From: Ruminococcus sp. AF41-9
Lineage (GTDB): Bacteria > Bacillota > Clostridia > Lachnospirales > Lachnospiraceae
Assembly: GCF_003477525.1 (NCBI RefSeq)
Contig: NZ_QUDO01000004.1
Span: 62,001-126,000, forward strand
Direction: 5' to 3'
DNA length: 64,000 bases
Made by a program: the position numbers and the translations under genes. This document shows positions 27,226-37,162 of this stretch, in pieces. How positions within the stretch are numbered: position 1 is the stretch's first letter; the number at the start of each line of letters is the position of its first letter. Below the pieces are notes generated by a model. The model saw nothing but the letters and a program-made list of their open reading frames with translations. It was not told the DNA's origin and made no database searches.

Positions 27226-27531
27226 GTGAAAAAGGATGTAACCGTGCAGAGAGTATCAGGTGTTGTAAATTTATCTGATTTTCCGTCAGAAGCTTTTGCT
27301 GCTTCCGGGTGGTATGTAAATGATACCATAGAATATCAGGCAGCCGAATATGCAGAAGAAACCGCAGTTCATACTGCGGGTATTTTGCGTGAACTGGGAA
27401 TTGCTGTACATGGAGACCATGCCCGTACAGGAGTGCGCGCAGACTGGATGGAACAGGACGGACCAGCACTTTTTATAACTGGAGAAACGGACACATACAG
27501 ATGCGAAACCACGCAGAGACTGGCATTGTAA
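27226..27531 (+). CDS. Uncharacterised protein, first part (possibly frameshifted)
   Basis: GTG at 27226 preceded by AGGAGG at 9 bases gives 101 residues beginning MKKDVTVQRVSGVVNLSDFP. I do not recognise a family. No signal peptide or membrane segment is seen. A second frame (27501-27665) continues with reasonable composition, and one missing base near 27500 would join them into about 146 residues. This would match the single-base errors seen in neighbouring genes. It lies between a good promoter and the first polyamine ABC gene, so it is probably co-transcribed with that set. Confidence 0.4.
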   Translation: MKKDVTVQRVSGVVNLSDFPSEAFAASGWYVNDTIEYQAAEYAEETAVHTAGILRELGIAVHGDHARTGVRADWMEQDGPALFITGETDTYRCETTQRLAL

Positions 27532-27665
27532 CAGATGCCGGCATTGGCACAGGCCGATGTAGGGGCGAAAGCTTTTACGCATGGTTTCGTATCTTTTTTT
27601 ATCCTGAAAAGATAGTTTATGAAAACTGGTTTCCGGCAGAAAATCAGGATTTCACAGATGCCTGA
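27501..27665 (+). CDS. Uncharacterised reading frame, possible continuation
   Basis: A 54-codon frame starting at ATG 27501 and ending TGA 27665 (ends YENWFPAENQDFTDA). It has no ribosome binding site of its own, which favours its being the displaced C-terminal part of the preceding frame. No recognised domain. Confidence 0.3.
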   Translation: MRNHAETGIVTDAGIGTGRCRGESFYAWFRIFFYPEKIVYENWFPAENQDFTDA

Positions 27666-27685
27666 ACGAAAGGAGTTGAGCAGAG

Positions 27686-28879
27686 TTGGCAGACATTTCA
27701 CTTGAACTAAAAAACATAAAGAAAAGTTTTACAGAGGGCGAAGCAGTACTGGATGATATCAGTCTGGTGATCAGTCAGGGGGAATTTATCACACTTCTGG
27801 GCTCGTCCGGATGTGGAAAGACGACGACTCTCCGCATTATTGCCGGACTGGAACAGCCGGATGAGGGAAGCGTCTGGCTGGACGGCAGGGAAGTAACCGG
27901 TCTGGAGCCGAATCAGAGGGATGTAAATACGGTCTTTCAGAATTATGCACTTTTTCCGCATATGAATGTGGCAGAGAACATCGGCTATGGACTCAAACTG
28001 AAGAAAGTTCCGAAGGCAGAGATTAAGAAGAAAGTTTCCAGAATGCTGGAGCTGGTTCAGCTTGAGGGATATGAGAAAAGAAAGCCGTCAGAACTTTCCG
28101 GCGGGCAGAAGCAGCGAGTTGCGATTGCGAGGGCACTGGTCAATAATCCGAAAGTTCTGCTTTTGGATGAGCCTCTGGGAGCGCTGGATCTGCAGCTTCG
28201 GCGTGCGATGCAGATAGAACTGAAGCATTTGCAGAAAAAGCTGGGGATTACCTTTATTTATATCACGCATGATCAGGAAGAAGCCATCAATATGTCGGAC
28301 AGGATTGCAGTGATGAAAGGCGGACGCATTGAGCAGATGGGGACGCCGGATGAAATCTATAATCATCCAAAGACCAGTTATGTAGCAACATTTGTGGGAA
28401 ATGCAAACATTCTGCATGGAGTTGTGGAAAGCGTTCAGGGAGAGACGGCGGTCGTAAAGATTGGAAATGATAAAGTGGCTGTGGTTCTGGGAACAGATCA
28501 GCAGAATGCAGGTACAGGACGATATCCGGCAGCAGGAGAGAAGGTAACTCTGGCCGTGAGAAGCGAAAATGTACAGTTAGAGGAAACCATGACATCGGAG
28601 AATCTGGCGGGCAGAACAGATGATAGGGACAAGGCGATGGAGCGTGTCTCTGACAGATATAATGTGGAAAATATTTCCGGATTGCAGGCAGCCGTAACAG
28701 AGAAGAATTTCGCAGGTGGCCAGCTTCGGGTGACACTGAAACTAAATGACGGTACAGAACTGATTGCCAGCAGATATGGAATTGATGCATCTGTGACAGA
28801 GGGGCAGACAGTACGGTGCAGTTTCCTGCCGACAGATGCAGTGCTGGTAGACAGGGAGGATGCTCATGAAGAAGCGTAG
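27686..28879 (+). CDS. potA: Spermidine/putrescine-type ABC transporter ATPase (set 1)
   Basis: Cytoplasmic ATPase of 397 residues. It has Walker [14 protein letters not shown], signature [15 protein letters not shown], Walker [13 protein letters not shown] and the switch His in ITHDQEEA. The C-terminal extension is a TOBE-like regulatory domain, longer than usual and interrupted by a charged stretch. TTG at 27686 is the likely start, with AGGAG 10 bases upstream. It overlaps potB by 14 bases. The family also includes importers of other small solutes, so polyamine is likely but not proved. Confidence 0.87.
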   Translation: MADISLELKNIKKSFTEGEAVLDDISLVISQGEFITLLGSSGCGKTTTLRIIAGLEQPDEGSVWLDGREVTGLEPNQRDVNTVFQNYALFPHMNVAENIGYGLKLKKVPKAEIKKKVSRMLELVQLEGYEKRKPSELSGGQKQRVAIARALVNNPKVLLLDEPLGALDLQLRRAMQIELKHLQKKLGITFIYITHDQEEAINMSDRIAVMKGGRIEQMGTPDEIYNHPKTSYVATFVGNANILHGVVESVQGETAVVKIGNDKVAVVLGTDQQNAGTGRYPAAGEKVTLAVRSENVQLEETMTSENLAGRTDDRDKAMERVSDRYNVENISGLQAAVTEKNFAGGQLRVTLKLNDGTELIASRYGIDASVTEGQTVRCSFLPTDAVLVDREDAHEEA

Positions 28880-29729
28880 GAATCATGCAGACAGTTCTGT
28901 ATGGATGGCACTTCCGCTATATATTTTCACCATCGTATTTGTGGTATGTCCTCTGATCTATATGGTGGCGCTGAGTTTTGCGACACCGTCCCGGGGATTT
29001 GGAGTGACCTGGAAGTTTACACTGGATAATTATAAGAATATTCTGGAACCTGTGTATCTGAATACCTTTGTGGAATCACTGAAGCTGGCTCTGACCAGTA
29101 CGGTGGTGATCGCCCTGATCGGATATCCTTTCGGGTACTTCATGGCAAGACTGCCGGAACACAGGAAAAAGAAAGCACAGCTTCTGCTGTCCACGCCGTT
29201 CTGGGTCAATTCCCTGATCCGTCTGTACGGATGGATCATCATCCTGCAGAAAAAAGGACTGCTGAATTTCATATTACTGAAACTGGGGATCATTGAGAAA
29301 CCACTGTCGATCCTGTACAGCTATCCGGCGATCGTGATCGGTATGATCTATGTGCTTCTTCCGTTTATGATCATGTCTGTATATTCCAGTGCGGAGAAGC
29401 TGGACTGGTCTTATGTGGAAGCAGCCAGGGACCTGGGTGCTTCCAGAATGCAGGCATTTTTCAGCATAACACTGAAGCTCACCCTGCCGGGACTGCTCTC
29501 CGGTGTGATCCTGACTTTTGTACCGTCTATGGGACTGTTCTTCATTGCAGATATCCTGGGAGGAAATAAAGTTGTGCTCGTTGGAAGCCTGATCCAGGAT
29601 CAGATGACCAGAGGAAACAACTGGCCGTTTGCAGCAGCGCTTGCTGTCGTGATGATGCTGCTGACAACCGTGCTGATCATGATCTACAGAAAAGTGACCA
29701 ATGCAAAAGAACTGGAGGGAATCGGATGA
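28866..29729 (+). CDS. potB: Polyamine-type ABC transporter permease (set 1)
   Basis: Inner-membrane permease of 287 residues with six hydrophobic segments and the EAA loop that contacts the ATPase ([26 protein letters not shown]). The ATG at 28866 is chosen: AGGGAGG lies 6 bases upstream, whereas the ATG at 28860 overlaps that site. It overlaps potC by 4 bases. Confidence 0.88.
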   Translation: MKKRRNHADSSVWMALPLYIFTIVFVVCPLIYMVALSFATPSRGFGVTWKFTLDNYKNILEPVYLNTFVESLKLALTSTVVIALIGYPFGYFMARLPEHRKKKAQLLLSTPFWVNSLIRLYGWIIILQKKGLLNFILLKLGIIEKPLSILYSYPAIVIGMIYVLLPFMIMSVYSSAEKLDWSYVEAARDLGASRMQAFFSITLKLTLPGLLSGVILTFVPSMGLFFIADILGGNKVVLVGSLIQDQMTRGNNWPFAAALAVVMMLLTTVLIMIYRKVTNAKELEGIG

Positions 29730-30499
29730 AAAAGAATTCAAAATTTGCCGGATTTTATATGGGGCTGATTTTCTTTCTGATGTATCTCCCCATTGCGGTG
29801 GTGATCGTATTCTCGTTTAATGAATCGAAACTGCCGGTGAAGTTTACGGGATTTTCCCTGAAATGGTATCAGGAGCTGATCCATGACAGAGAGATGCTGG
29901 AAGCACTGGTAAACAGTCTGATCCTTGGAGTCTTAAGCTGTCTGGTAAGTGCAGTGATCGGTACATTGGGGGCAGTTGGCCTGTCGAGGATCCACTGGAA
30001 GTCAAAAGGGGCACTGGAATATATTTCCATTCTGCCTTTGATGATACCGGAGATCATTCTTGGTATGGTGCTGATGGCATTCTTTTATATGTTGAACCTG
30101 CCGTTTGGTATGCTGACGCTGCTGATCGGTCATACGGTATTCTGTGTGCCTTATATTCTGATGGAAGTGAAAGCGAGACTGGCGGGCATGGACCCGGCGC
30201 TGGAAGAAGCGGCAAGGGATCTGGGCGCAGGACCTTTTCGGGCATTCTGGGATATTACCCTGCCATTGATCATGCCTGCGGTCATTTCAGGATCACTGCT
30301 TGCATTTGCCATGTCCATGGACGATGTGGTGATCAGTATTTTTGTAAACGGGCCGCGTCTGTCTACGCTGCCGATTAAGGTATATACTCAGTTAAAAACA
30401 GGAGTAACGCCGGAGATCAATGCGCTATGTACGATTCTGCTGGCGGCTACACTGGTAATTTTTATCGTCTATTCACTGATAACGAAGAAGAAAAAGTAG
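29726..30499 (+). CDS. potC: Polyamine-type ABC transporter permease (set 1)
   Basis: Second permease, 257 residues, six membrane segments, EAA loop [25 protein letters not shown] and the PotC-like FAMSMDDVVISIFVNG. It starts ATGA within potB. No binding-protein gene follows; this set would have to use a binding protein encoded elsewhere, for example at 34475. Confidence 0.87.
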   Translation: MKKNSKFAGFYMGLIFFLMYLPIAVVIVFSFNESKLPVKFTGFSLKWYQELIHDREMLEALVNSLILGVLSCLVSAVIGTLGAVGLSRIHWKSKGALEYISILPLMIPEIILGMVLMAFFYMLNLPFGMLTLLIGHTVFCVPYILMEVKARLAGMDPALEEAARDLGAGPFRAFWDITLPLIMPAVISGSLLAFAMSMDDVVISIFVNGPRLSTLPIKVYTQLKTGVTPEINALCTILLAATLVIFIVYSLITKKKK

Positions 30500-30591
30500 A
30501 TGATCAGTTACTGCTCACAGGCAGATATCCTGTATATTATGAGGGAATGGAGTGAGCAGGGAAATGATAATGATTCTGGAATATTTTGAGC

Positions 30592-30620
30592 AGTCCGCAG
30601 ACGATTCTGTCTGTCGGACT
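30592..30620 (+). other. Hairpin between the two polyamine transporter sets
   Basis: AGTCCGCAGAC pairs with GTCTGTCGGACT around GATTCT. No T-run follows. It may separate or stabilise the two halves of the locus. Confidence 0.45.
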
Positions 30621-30668
30621 ATAAGAAATAGAGAACAAAAAATAAAAAACATTTAGAGGAAGGAAAAG

Positions 30669-31714
30669 ATGATGAACAAACTGATTGAATTAAAAAATCT
30701 GACAAAGAATTTTGATGATCAGCAGGTTTTGCGCGGCATCAATCTGGACATTTACGAAAAGGAATTCCTGACGCTGCTCGGACCGAGTGGCTGTGGAAAG
30801 ACGACCACACTTCGAATCATTGCAGGCTTTGAAGAACCGAGTGACGGAGAAGTATTGTTTAACGGGATTGAGATTTCAAAACTTCCCCCTTATAAAAGAG
30901 AAGTAAATACCGTATTTCAGAAGTACGCCCTTTTCCTCATTTAAATGTGGCGGAGAATATCGGTTTCGGTCTGAATCTGAAGAAAGTAGACAAGACAGTC
31001 ATCGCGCAGAAAGTAGAGCGTATGTTGAAAATGGTTGGTCTGGAAGGCTTTGAGAAAAGAGATGTCACCCTGCTTTCAGGCGGACAGCAGCAGCGAGTTG
31101 CCATTGCCAGAGCCCTGGTAAATGAACCGAAAGTCCTGCTTCTGGATGAGCCGCTGGGTGCGCTGGATGCGAAAATCCGTAAGCAGATGCAGGTAGAGCT
31201 AAAGAAGATCCAGCAGGAAGTTGGAATTACCTTTATCTATGTCACACATGACCAGGAAGAAGCACTGTCCATGTCTGACACGGTCGTTGTCATGAATAAT
31301 GGCGAAATCCAGCAGATCGGTTCTCCTACAGATATCTACAATGAACCGGAAAACCGTTTTGTTGCAAGCTTTATCGGGGAATCCAATATCATCGAAGGAA
31401 CCATGATCCGTGACTATCTGGTTGCATTTGACGGATTTGAGTTCGAGTGCGTGGATAAGGGATTTGAAGATCACGAAGAGATCGAAGTGGTATTAAGACC
31501 GGAGGATCTGGATATCGTAGATCCGGATCAGGCGAAGATCAGAGGAATCGTGCGCAATATTACATTCAAAGGTGTGCATTACGAAATCCTGATCGAGACA
31601 GAGCTTCGTACCTATATGGTTCACACCACAGATTATGCGGAAGTCGGAAGGGAAGTGGGACTGAAATTCGGGCCTGAAGACATCCATGTTATGTGCAAGA
31701 TGGGAAGCTACTGA
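30669..31714 (+). CDS. potA: Spermidine/putrescine-type ABC transporter ATPase (set 2), frameshifted
   Basis: ATPase of about 348 residues once restored. Walker [14 protein letters not shown] is in the first frame (30669-30944), which stops after QKYALF. Signature [15 protein letters not shown], Walker [12 protein letters not shown] and the switch THDQEEA are in the second frame (30947-31714). Adding one C at 30935-30936 (CC to CCC) restores the family sequence [24 protein letters not shown] precedes the ATG. It is distinct in sequence from the set 1 ATPase. The last base of its stop codon is the first base of the potB start (TGATG). Confidence 0.87.
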
Positions 31715-32529
31715 TGAAACAGTATAAGAACCTCATCAAGCCATATCTTGTATGGGCATTTGTGATCATTGTCATCCCGCTGATCCTGATCGCATTATAT
31801 GCTTTTACAGAAGATGGAAACGAAGTGCTGACTTTCTCCTTTACCCTGGAGAATTTCCGCAAATTCCTGGAAGCTACTTACATGAGCGTTATTTTCAAGT
31901 CGTTCAAACTTGGAATCCTGACGACGGTCATCTGTCTGGGACTTGGTTATCCTCTCGCATTTATCATTTCAAAATGTCCGGAGAAATCCCAGAGCTTTCT
32001 GATCCTGCTGGTAACCATTCCGGAGTGGATCAATATGCTTCTGCGTACTTATGCGTGGATGAATCTTTTATCTGATAACGGAATCATCAATCATCTGCTG
32101 GGATTCCTGGGAATCTCTCCGGTGACGATGATGTATACGGACTTCTCCGTAGTGGTTGGTCTGGTCTGTAACTTTATGCCGTTTATGATCATCCCGATCC
32201 ATACATCCCTGAGCAAAATGGATAAATCCTTTATCGAGGCTGCCTATGATCTGGGAGCAAATAAATTCCAGACTTTTACAAAGGTAATCTGGAAGCTGTC
32301 CATTCCCGGTGTTCTCAATGGAATCATGATGGTATTTTTGCTGTCCATTTCCACATTCGTTATTCCGAAACTTCTCGGCGGCGGACAGTATATGCTGATC
32401 GGTAACCTGATTGAGTCTCAGTTCATCTCTGTCGGTGACTGGAACTTCGGAAGCGCAATTTCTCTGATTCTGGCTGTGATCATTCTGATTTTTATGAGCC
32501 TGATGAAGAAGATGGATAAAGACGAATAA
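31714..32529 (+). CDS. potB: Polyamine-type ABC transporter permease (set 2)
   Basis: Permease of 271 residues with six membrane segments and the EAA loop EAAYDLGANKFQTFTKVIWKLSIPG. The ATG at 31714 overlaps the ATPase stop codon, and GGAAG lies 6 bases upstream; the ATG at 31693 would overlap the ATPase gene further and adds residues not typical of the family. Confidence 0.87.
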   Translation: MKQYKNLIKPYLVWAFVIIVIPLILIALYAFTEDGNEVLTFSFTLENFRKFLEATYMSVIFKSFKLGILTTVICLGLGYPLAFIISKCPEKSQSFLILLVTIPEWINMLLRTYAWMNLLSDNGIINHLLGFLGISPVTMMYTDFSVVVGLVCNFMPFMIIPIHTSLSKMDKSFIEAAYDLGANKFQTFTKVIWKLSIPGVLNGIMMVFLLSISTFVIPKLLGGGQYMLIGNLIESQFISVGDWNFGSAISLILAVIILIFMSLMKKMDKDE

Positions 32530-32540
32530 GGGAGGACGGC

Positions 32541-34385
32541 ATGAAACGTAATAATAAATTTTTTTCAATGTTATATGTGGTACTGTGCCTTGCTTTCTTT
32601 TACCTGCCGATCCTGGTGACGATGATCTTTTCTTTTAACTCATCCAAGTCACTGACCAGATTTACGGGATTTTCCCTGCGCTGGTATCAGGAACTGCTCA
32701 GTAACGGGGAAGTTATCAAGGCGGTCTATGTATCAGTGACCATTGCGATCATCGCAACGATCGTTTCTACCATACTTGGAACCATCACTGCGATCGGTTT
32801 ATCCAAGTCAAAGAAAGTAGTCAAGGAACTGCTTTTAAATATTAACAATATCCCGATCCTGAATCCGGAGATCGTAACAGCGATCAGTCTGATGCTGCTG
32901 TTTTCTTCTCTTGGTCTGAGAAAAGGATACCTGACGATGCTGCTGGCGCATATCGCATTCTGTACGCCGTATGTAATTACCAGTGTTTATCCGAAAGTAA
33001 GAGCACTGGATCCGAACATGGCAAATGCTGCCATGGACCTTGGTGCAACTCCTTTTCAGGCGTTGACGAAGGTTATCGTGCCAATGATCAAAGAGGGTAT
33101 TTTTGCTGGTGCACTGCTTGCATTTACAATGTCCTTTGACGATTTCGTAATTTCTTATTTCGTGTCAGGAAATGGTGTAAAGAATATCTCCATCGTTGTA
33201 TATAATATGACGAAGCGTATCAACCCTACCATCAATGCTCTGTCAACGATCGTGATCGTAGTCATCATTGTAGTCCTGCTTCTGGCAAATCTGATCCCGA
33301 AACTCAGAAGCAAAGCGAAGAAGATGAACCAGAAAGCAATGAAGATCGTATCTGTGATCGTGGTGGCCGCAGTTACCGTTGGACTGGTCAAATGGGGATT
33401 TGTGGCGCAGTCCACGCATGTGCTGAAAGTTTACAATGCAGGAGAGTATATGGATCTTTCTCTGATCGAAGATTTCGAAAAAGAGTACAACTGTACGGTC
33501 GTATATGAGACTTTTGAGTCAAATGAGATGATGTATACCAAACTGTCAAGTGGTGAGACCTATGATGTGCTGATCCCGTCTGACTATATGATCGAGAGAC
33601 TGATCAAGGAGGAATACCTGCAGGCTCTTGACTGGAAAGAAATTCCAAACAAAAAGAATCTGATGGATGATGTCATGAACCAGAGCTATGATCCGGGCAA
33701 CCGTTACTCCTGCCCGTATTTCTGGGGAACCGTAGGAATCCTCTATGATAAGACAGTGGTAGATGAGGCTGATCTGAAGGATGGATGGAATCTTCTGTGT
33801 AATCCGAAATATAAAGGAAATATTTACATGTATGATTCTGAGCGAGATTCCTTTATGATAGCATTAAAGGCACTTGGATATTCCATGAATACCACAAATG
33901 AAGCTGAGATCGAGGAAGCTTATCAGTGGCTGATCGAACAGCGTGATACCATGGACCCGATCTATGCAGGGGATGACGTGATCGACAATATGATTTCAGG
34001 AAACAAAGCACTGGCAGTTGTGTACTCCGGAGATGCATCTTACATTATCAGCGAAAACCCGAATCTGGACTACTTTACACCGGAACAGGGAACCAACAGA
34101 TGGTACGATGCGATGGTTATCACAAAGGACTGTAGTGAGGTACAGCTTGCCCATGAATTCATCAATTTTATGATCAGTGATAAATCTGCTCTTTCCAATA
34201 CGGAAGAAGTAGGGTATACTTCTACAGTGAAAAGTGCTTTTGAAACAATGAAGGAGGGGGACTATGCCGGAATCAGTTCTTATATTCCGGATACAACCAA
34301 CCTGAATAACGAAATCTTTGCTTATCAGCAACCGAAGATCAAGCAGAAATTTGCGGAACTCTGGACAAAAGTAAAAGCAAAGTAA
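32541..34385 (+). CDS. Fused PotC permease and PotD substrate-binding protein
   Basis: Single 614-residue chain. Residues 1 to about 260 are a PotC-type permease with six membrane segments and EAA loop (NAAMDLGATPFQALTKVIVP). A further hydrophobic segment near 270-292 anchors the following extracellular domain. Residues from about 297 to 614 are a periplasmic-type polyamine-binding domain (LKVYNAGEYMDLSLIEDFEKEY; later GDASYIISENPNLDYF). The fusion tethers the receptor to the channel in place of a lipoprotein. The join lies in continuous frame with no stop. GGGAGG precedes the ATG. Confidence 0.92.
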   Translation: MKRNNKFFSMLYVVLCLAFFYLPILVTMIFSFNSSKSLTRFTGFSLRWYQELLSNGEVIKAVYVSVTIAIIATIVSTILGTITAIGLSKSKKVVKELLLNINNIPILNPEIVTAISLMLLFSSLGLRKGYLTMLLAHIAFCTPYVITSVYPKVRALDPNMANAAMDLGATPFQALTKVIVPMIKEGIFAGALLAFTMSFDDFVISYFVSGNGVKNISIVVYNMTKRINPTINALSTIVIVVIIVVLLLANLIPKLRSKAKKMNQKAMKIVSVIVVAAVTVGLVKWGFVAQSTHVLKVYNAGEYMDLSLIEDFEKEYNCTVVYETFESNEMMYTKLSSGETYDVLIPSDYMIERLIKEEYLQALDWKEIPNKKNLMDDVMNQSYDPGNRYSCPYFWGTVGILYDKTVVDEADLKDGWNLLCNPKYKGNIYMYDSERDSFMIALKALGYSMNTTNEAEIEEAYQWLIEQRDTMDPIYAGDDVIDNMISGNKALAVVYSGDASYIISENPNLDYFTPEQGTNRWYDAMVITKDCSEVQLAHEFINFMISDKSALSNTEEVGYTSTVKSAFETMKEGDYAGISSYIPDTTNLNNEIFAYQQPKIKQKFAELWTKVKAK

Positions 34386-34474
34386 AAAAGGATAGCCGCT
34401 GTCTGCCGATACAGTGAAAGGCGGATTGGGGCTGCTACAGACAACAATGCAAAGCATAAGAAGGGAGACTGTTT

Positions 34475-35509
34475 ATGAAAAAAAGAGTACTTGCAGTAGT
34501 AATGTGTGCATTAATGGCAGGAACAGCATTAACCGGATTTAAAGATGCCGGAGATGACAAAGAACTGGTTCTCTTTACCTGGGAAGGAATGTTCCCGCAG
34601 GAAGTTCTTGATGACTTTGAAAAAGAGACAGGTGTTAAAGTCGTTTATTCAAACTTTGATACAGATGAAACCATGCTTGAGAAACTTTCCATGGCAAAGG
34701 GCGGAGACTATGATATCGTAATTGCAGATGATTATATTCTGGAAACTGCGATCCAGGAAGGACTTGCAGAGAAACTTGACAAAGATTCTCTGGAGAACAT
34801 CGGAAACATCAATCCGTTATATCAGGGACAGTTCTATGATCCGGATGATGAATACACAGTTCCTTACGGAGCCGGTATCCCGCTGATCGTTTATGATCCG
34901 GAACAGGTTGATATTGATATCAAAGGTTATAAAGATCTCTGGGATTCCTCCCTTGAGGACAGCATCGCGCTGACAGCAAACTATCGTGTTATTAACGGTA
35001 TCACTCAGCTTTCCATGGGAGAAAGCATGAATGAAGAGGATGTTGACGTGATCAAAAAGACCGGAGAAAAACTTCTGGAGCTTGCTCCGAATGTACGTCT
35101 GATCCAGGATGACAACACACAGAATGCGCTTCTTAACGGTGAGGCAAGTGTTGCATTCCTTTACACTTCTCAGGTAACAGCAGCGCTGGCTGAAAATCCG
35201 GATCTGAAAGTCGTATATCCGGAAGAGGGACTTGGCTTTGGCATCATGGGTATGTTTATCCCGAGCGAAGCACCGGACAAAGATGCAGCATATTCTTTCA
35301 TGGACTATATCATGCAGCCGGAAGTTGCAGCAAAATGCACAGACTATATCGGCTATTACAGCACAAATAAGGCAGCAGATGAACTGGTAAATCCGGATCT
35401 GGTAGTTCCGGATGACGTTACCAAGGGCGAGATCGTCCAGAACGTAAGCCAGGAAGCAGATGAACAGTATCAGAAAAACTGGACAGAATTTAAAGCTGCC
35501 TGCGATTAA
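34475..35509 (+). CDS. Additional PotD-like solute-binding protein, lipobox Cys missing
   Basis: 344 residues. The N-terminal signal sequence reads KKRVLAVVMCALMAGTALTGF, so the position where a lipoprotein would have Cys (after LTG) is Phe22. The mature part is a polyamine-type binding protein (ELVLFTWEGMFPQEVLDDFEKETGV; DYDIVIADDY; NPDLKVVYPEEGLGFGIMGMF). Without the Cys it would be secreted or held by an uncleaved signal. It could serve set 1, which lacks a binding protein, or set 2. GGGAG precedes the ATG, and the next gene starts 15 bases after the stop. Confidence 0.85.
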   Translation: MKKRVLAVVMCALMAGTALTGFKDAGDDKELVLFTWEGMFPQEVLDDFEKETGVKVVYSNFDTDETMLEKLSMAKGGDYDIVIADDYILETAIQEGLAEKLDKDSLENIGNINPLYQGQFYDPDDEYTVPYGAGIPLIVYDPEQVDIDIKGYKDLWDSSLEDSIALTANYRVINGITQLSMGESMNEEDVDVIKKTGEKLLELAPNVRLIQDDNTQNALLNGEASVAFLYTSQVTAALAENPDLKVVYPEEGLGFGIMGMFIPSEAPDKDAAYSFMDYIMQPEVAAKCTDYIGYYSTNKAADELVNPDLVVPDDVTKGEIVQNVSQEADEQYQKNWTEFKAACD

Positions 35510-35523
35510 GGGGGCAGAATCAA

Positions 35524-37162
35524 ATGGATATTTACAAAGGAACCGGTGCCTTTTCCGGAATTGCCATCGGTAAAATACTGTATTATCACAAAAGTGAGTA
35601 TCAGATACGACAGTATGAGATTACGGATATTAAGGGAGAGCTAAATGTTTTCCGTCAGGCCCGGGCCAATGTGATGGAACAGCTTACTGCGCTTTATGAG
35701 AAGAACTGCACGATCCAGGAATCTCAGGCAGAACTTTTTCTTAAACAGAAAAATCTTCTGGAGGGAAAAAGTTTCCAGCGTGCCATTGAGAGTATCATAC
35801 AGAGCGAGAAAGTAAATTCCGCTTATGCGGTGATGACTACCAGAGATGAGATCATTTCTACCTTTCGGAATCTGGAGGAGCCTGCGATTAAGGAGAGACT
35901 TGTCAATATACGGGAAATATCAGACCGTCTGATCAATGAACTGGGAGGCGTTTCTCCGAGAATCGATCTTGGAGAGGAACCGGTGATCCTTGTCACGGAG
36001 AGCATTACGCCTACTGAACTGATGGAGATGGACAAAGACAAGCTGATGGCGATCGTTATGCATCACGGTTCGGATATTTCACATGCAGCGATTCTGGTAA
36101 AAACCATGAATATACCTGCGCTGATAGAGATTGATACGGATTCAGAGTGGGATGGGCAGCAGGCAATCGTAGACGGATATACAGGATGCCTGTACATCAA
36201 CCCTGATGAAGAAGTGAGAAAAGAATATGAGATTCGCAGGCAGGCGGATATGGAAGAAAGAGAAGAACTTCTGAAGCTGAGAGAAGAGCCGGATATGACA
36301 AAGGACGGCAGGCGGATCGAGATTTATGCGAACATCGGAAACATGGATGACCTGAACAGCGTCCTTTACTACGGTGCAGCCGGAATCGGACTTCTGCGCA
36401 GTGAATTTCAGTACCTCGGAAGAGAGAATTATCCGAGAGAGAATGAGCTGTTTCTGGCATATAAAAAGATTGCAGAAACCATGGGCGACCGTCTTGCCGT
36501 GATCCGTACCGCAGATCTGGGAGCAGATAAACAGGCTTCCTATCTGAACATTCCGGATGAAACGAATCCGATCATGGGAAACCGTGGAATCCGTCTCTGT
36601 CTGGACAGGAAAAGAATGTTTAAGGCTCAGCTTCGTGCGATATTCAGAGCTAGTACGTATGGAAATCTGGCACTGATGTATCCGATGATCACTTCGGAAG
36701 AAGAAATGGATGAGATCGAGGCGATCATTCAGGAAGTGGTTCAGGGACTGGACGAGAAAGGAATTCCGTATAAAAAACATAAAAACAGGAATTATGATCG
36801 AAACACCGGCAGCAGTCATGATCAGCCGTGAACTTGCCAGAAGAGTAGATTTCCTGAGTCTGGGAACGAACGACCTGAGTCAGTATACGCTGGCAATGGA
36901 CAGGCAGAATCCACTGCTGAGAAACAAATATAATGACCATCATCCTGCGGTCCTGCGTATGATCCGAATGGTTGTTGAGGCAGGGCATGCAGAGCATAAA
37001 CGGGTCTGCATCTGCGGAGAACTTGCAGCAGATACAGCACTGACAGAAGAATTTCTGAAGATGGGAGTTGACTGTCTCTCTGTTGTTCCGGCATGCATCC
37101 TTCCTGTCAGAAAAGCACTCAGACAGGTTGATCTGTCAGAGGATGAAAAGGATGAAAAGTAA
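35524..37162 (+). CDS. ptsI: PEP-protein phosphotransferase (PTS enzyme I homologue), frameshifted
   Basis: Enzyme I transfers phosphate from PEP to HPr. The restored chain is about 546 residues. It has an N-terminal HPr-binding and phospho-His domain with the active His in HHGSDISHAAILVKTMNIPA, then a PEP-binding barrel (LLRSEFQYLGR; ENPIMGNRG-like NPIMGNRGIRLC; GIMIETPAAVMISREL; SLGTNDLSQYTLAMDR). One extra A in the run at 36772-36777 shifts the frame after GIPYK; the C-terminal part is in frame 36710-37162. No HPr or enzyme II gene is near, and it follows polyamine transport genes, so its partner is unknown. It overlaps the next gene by 11 bases. Confidence 0.85.
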
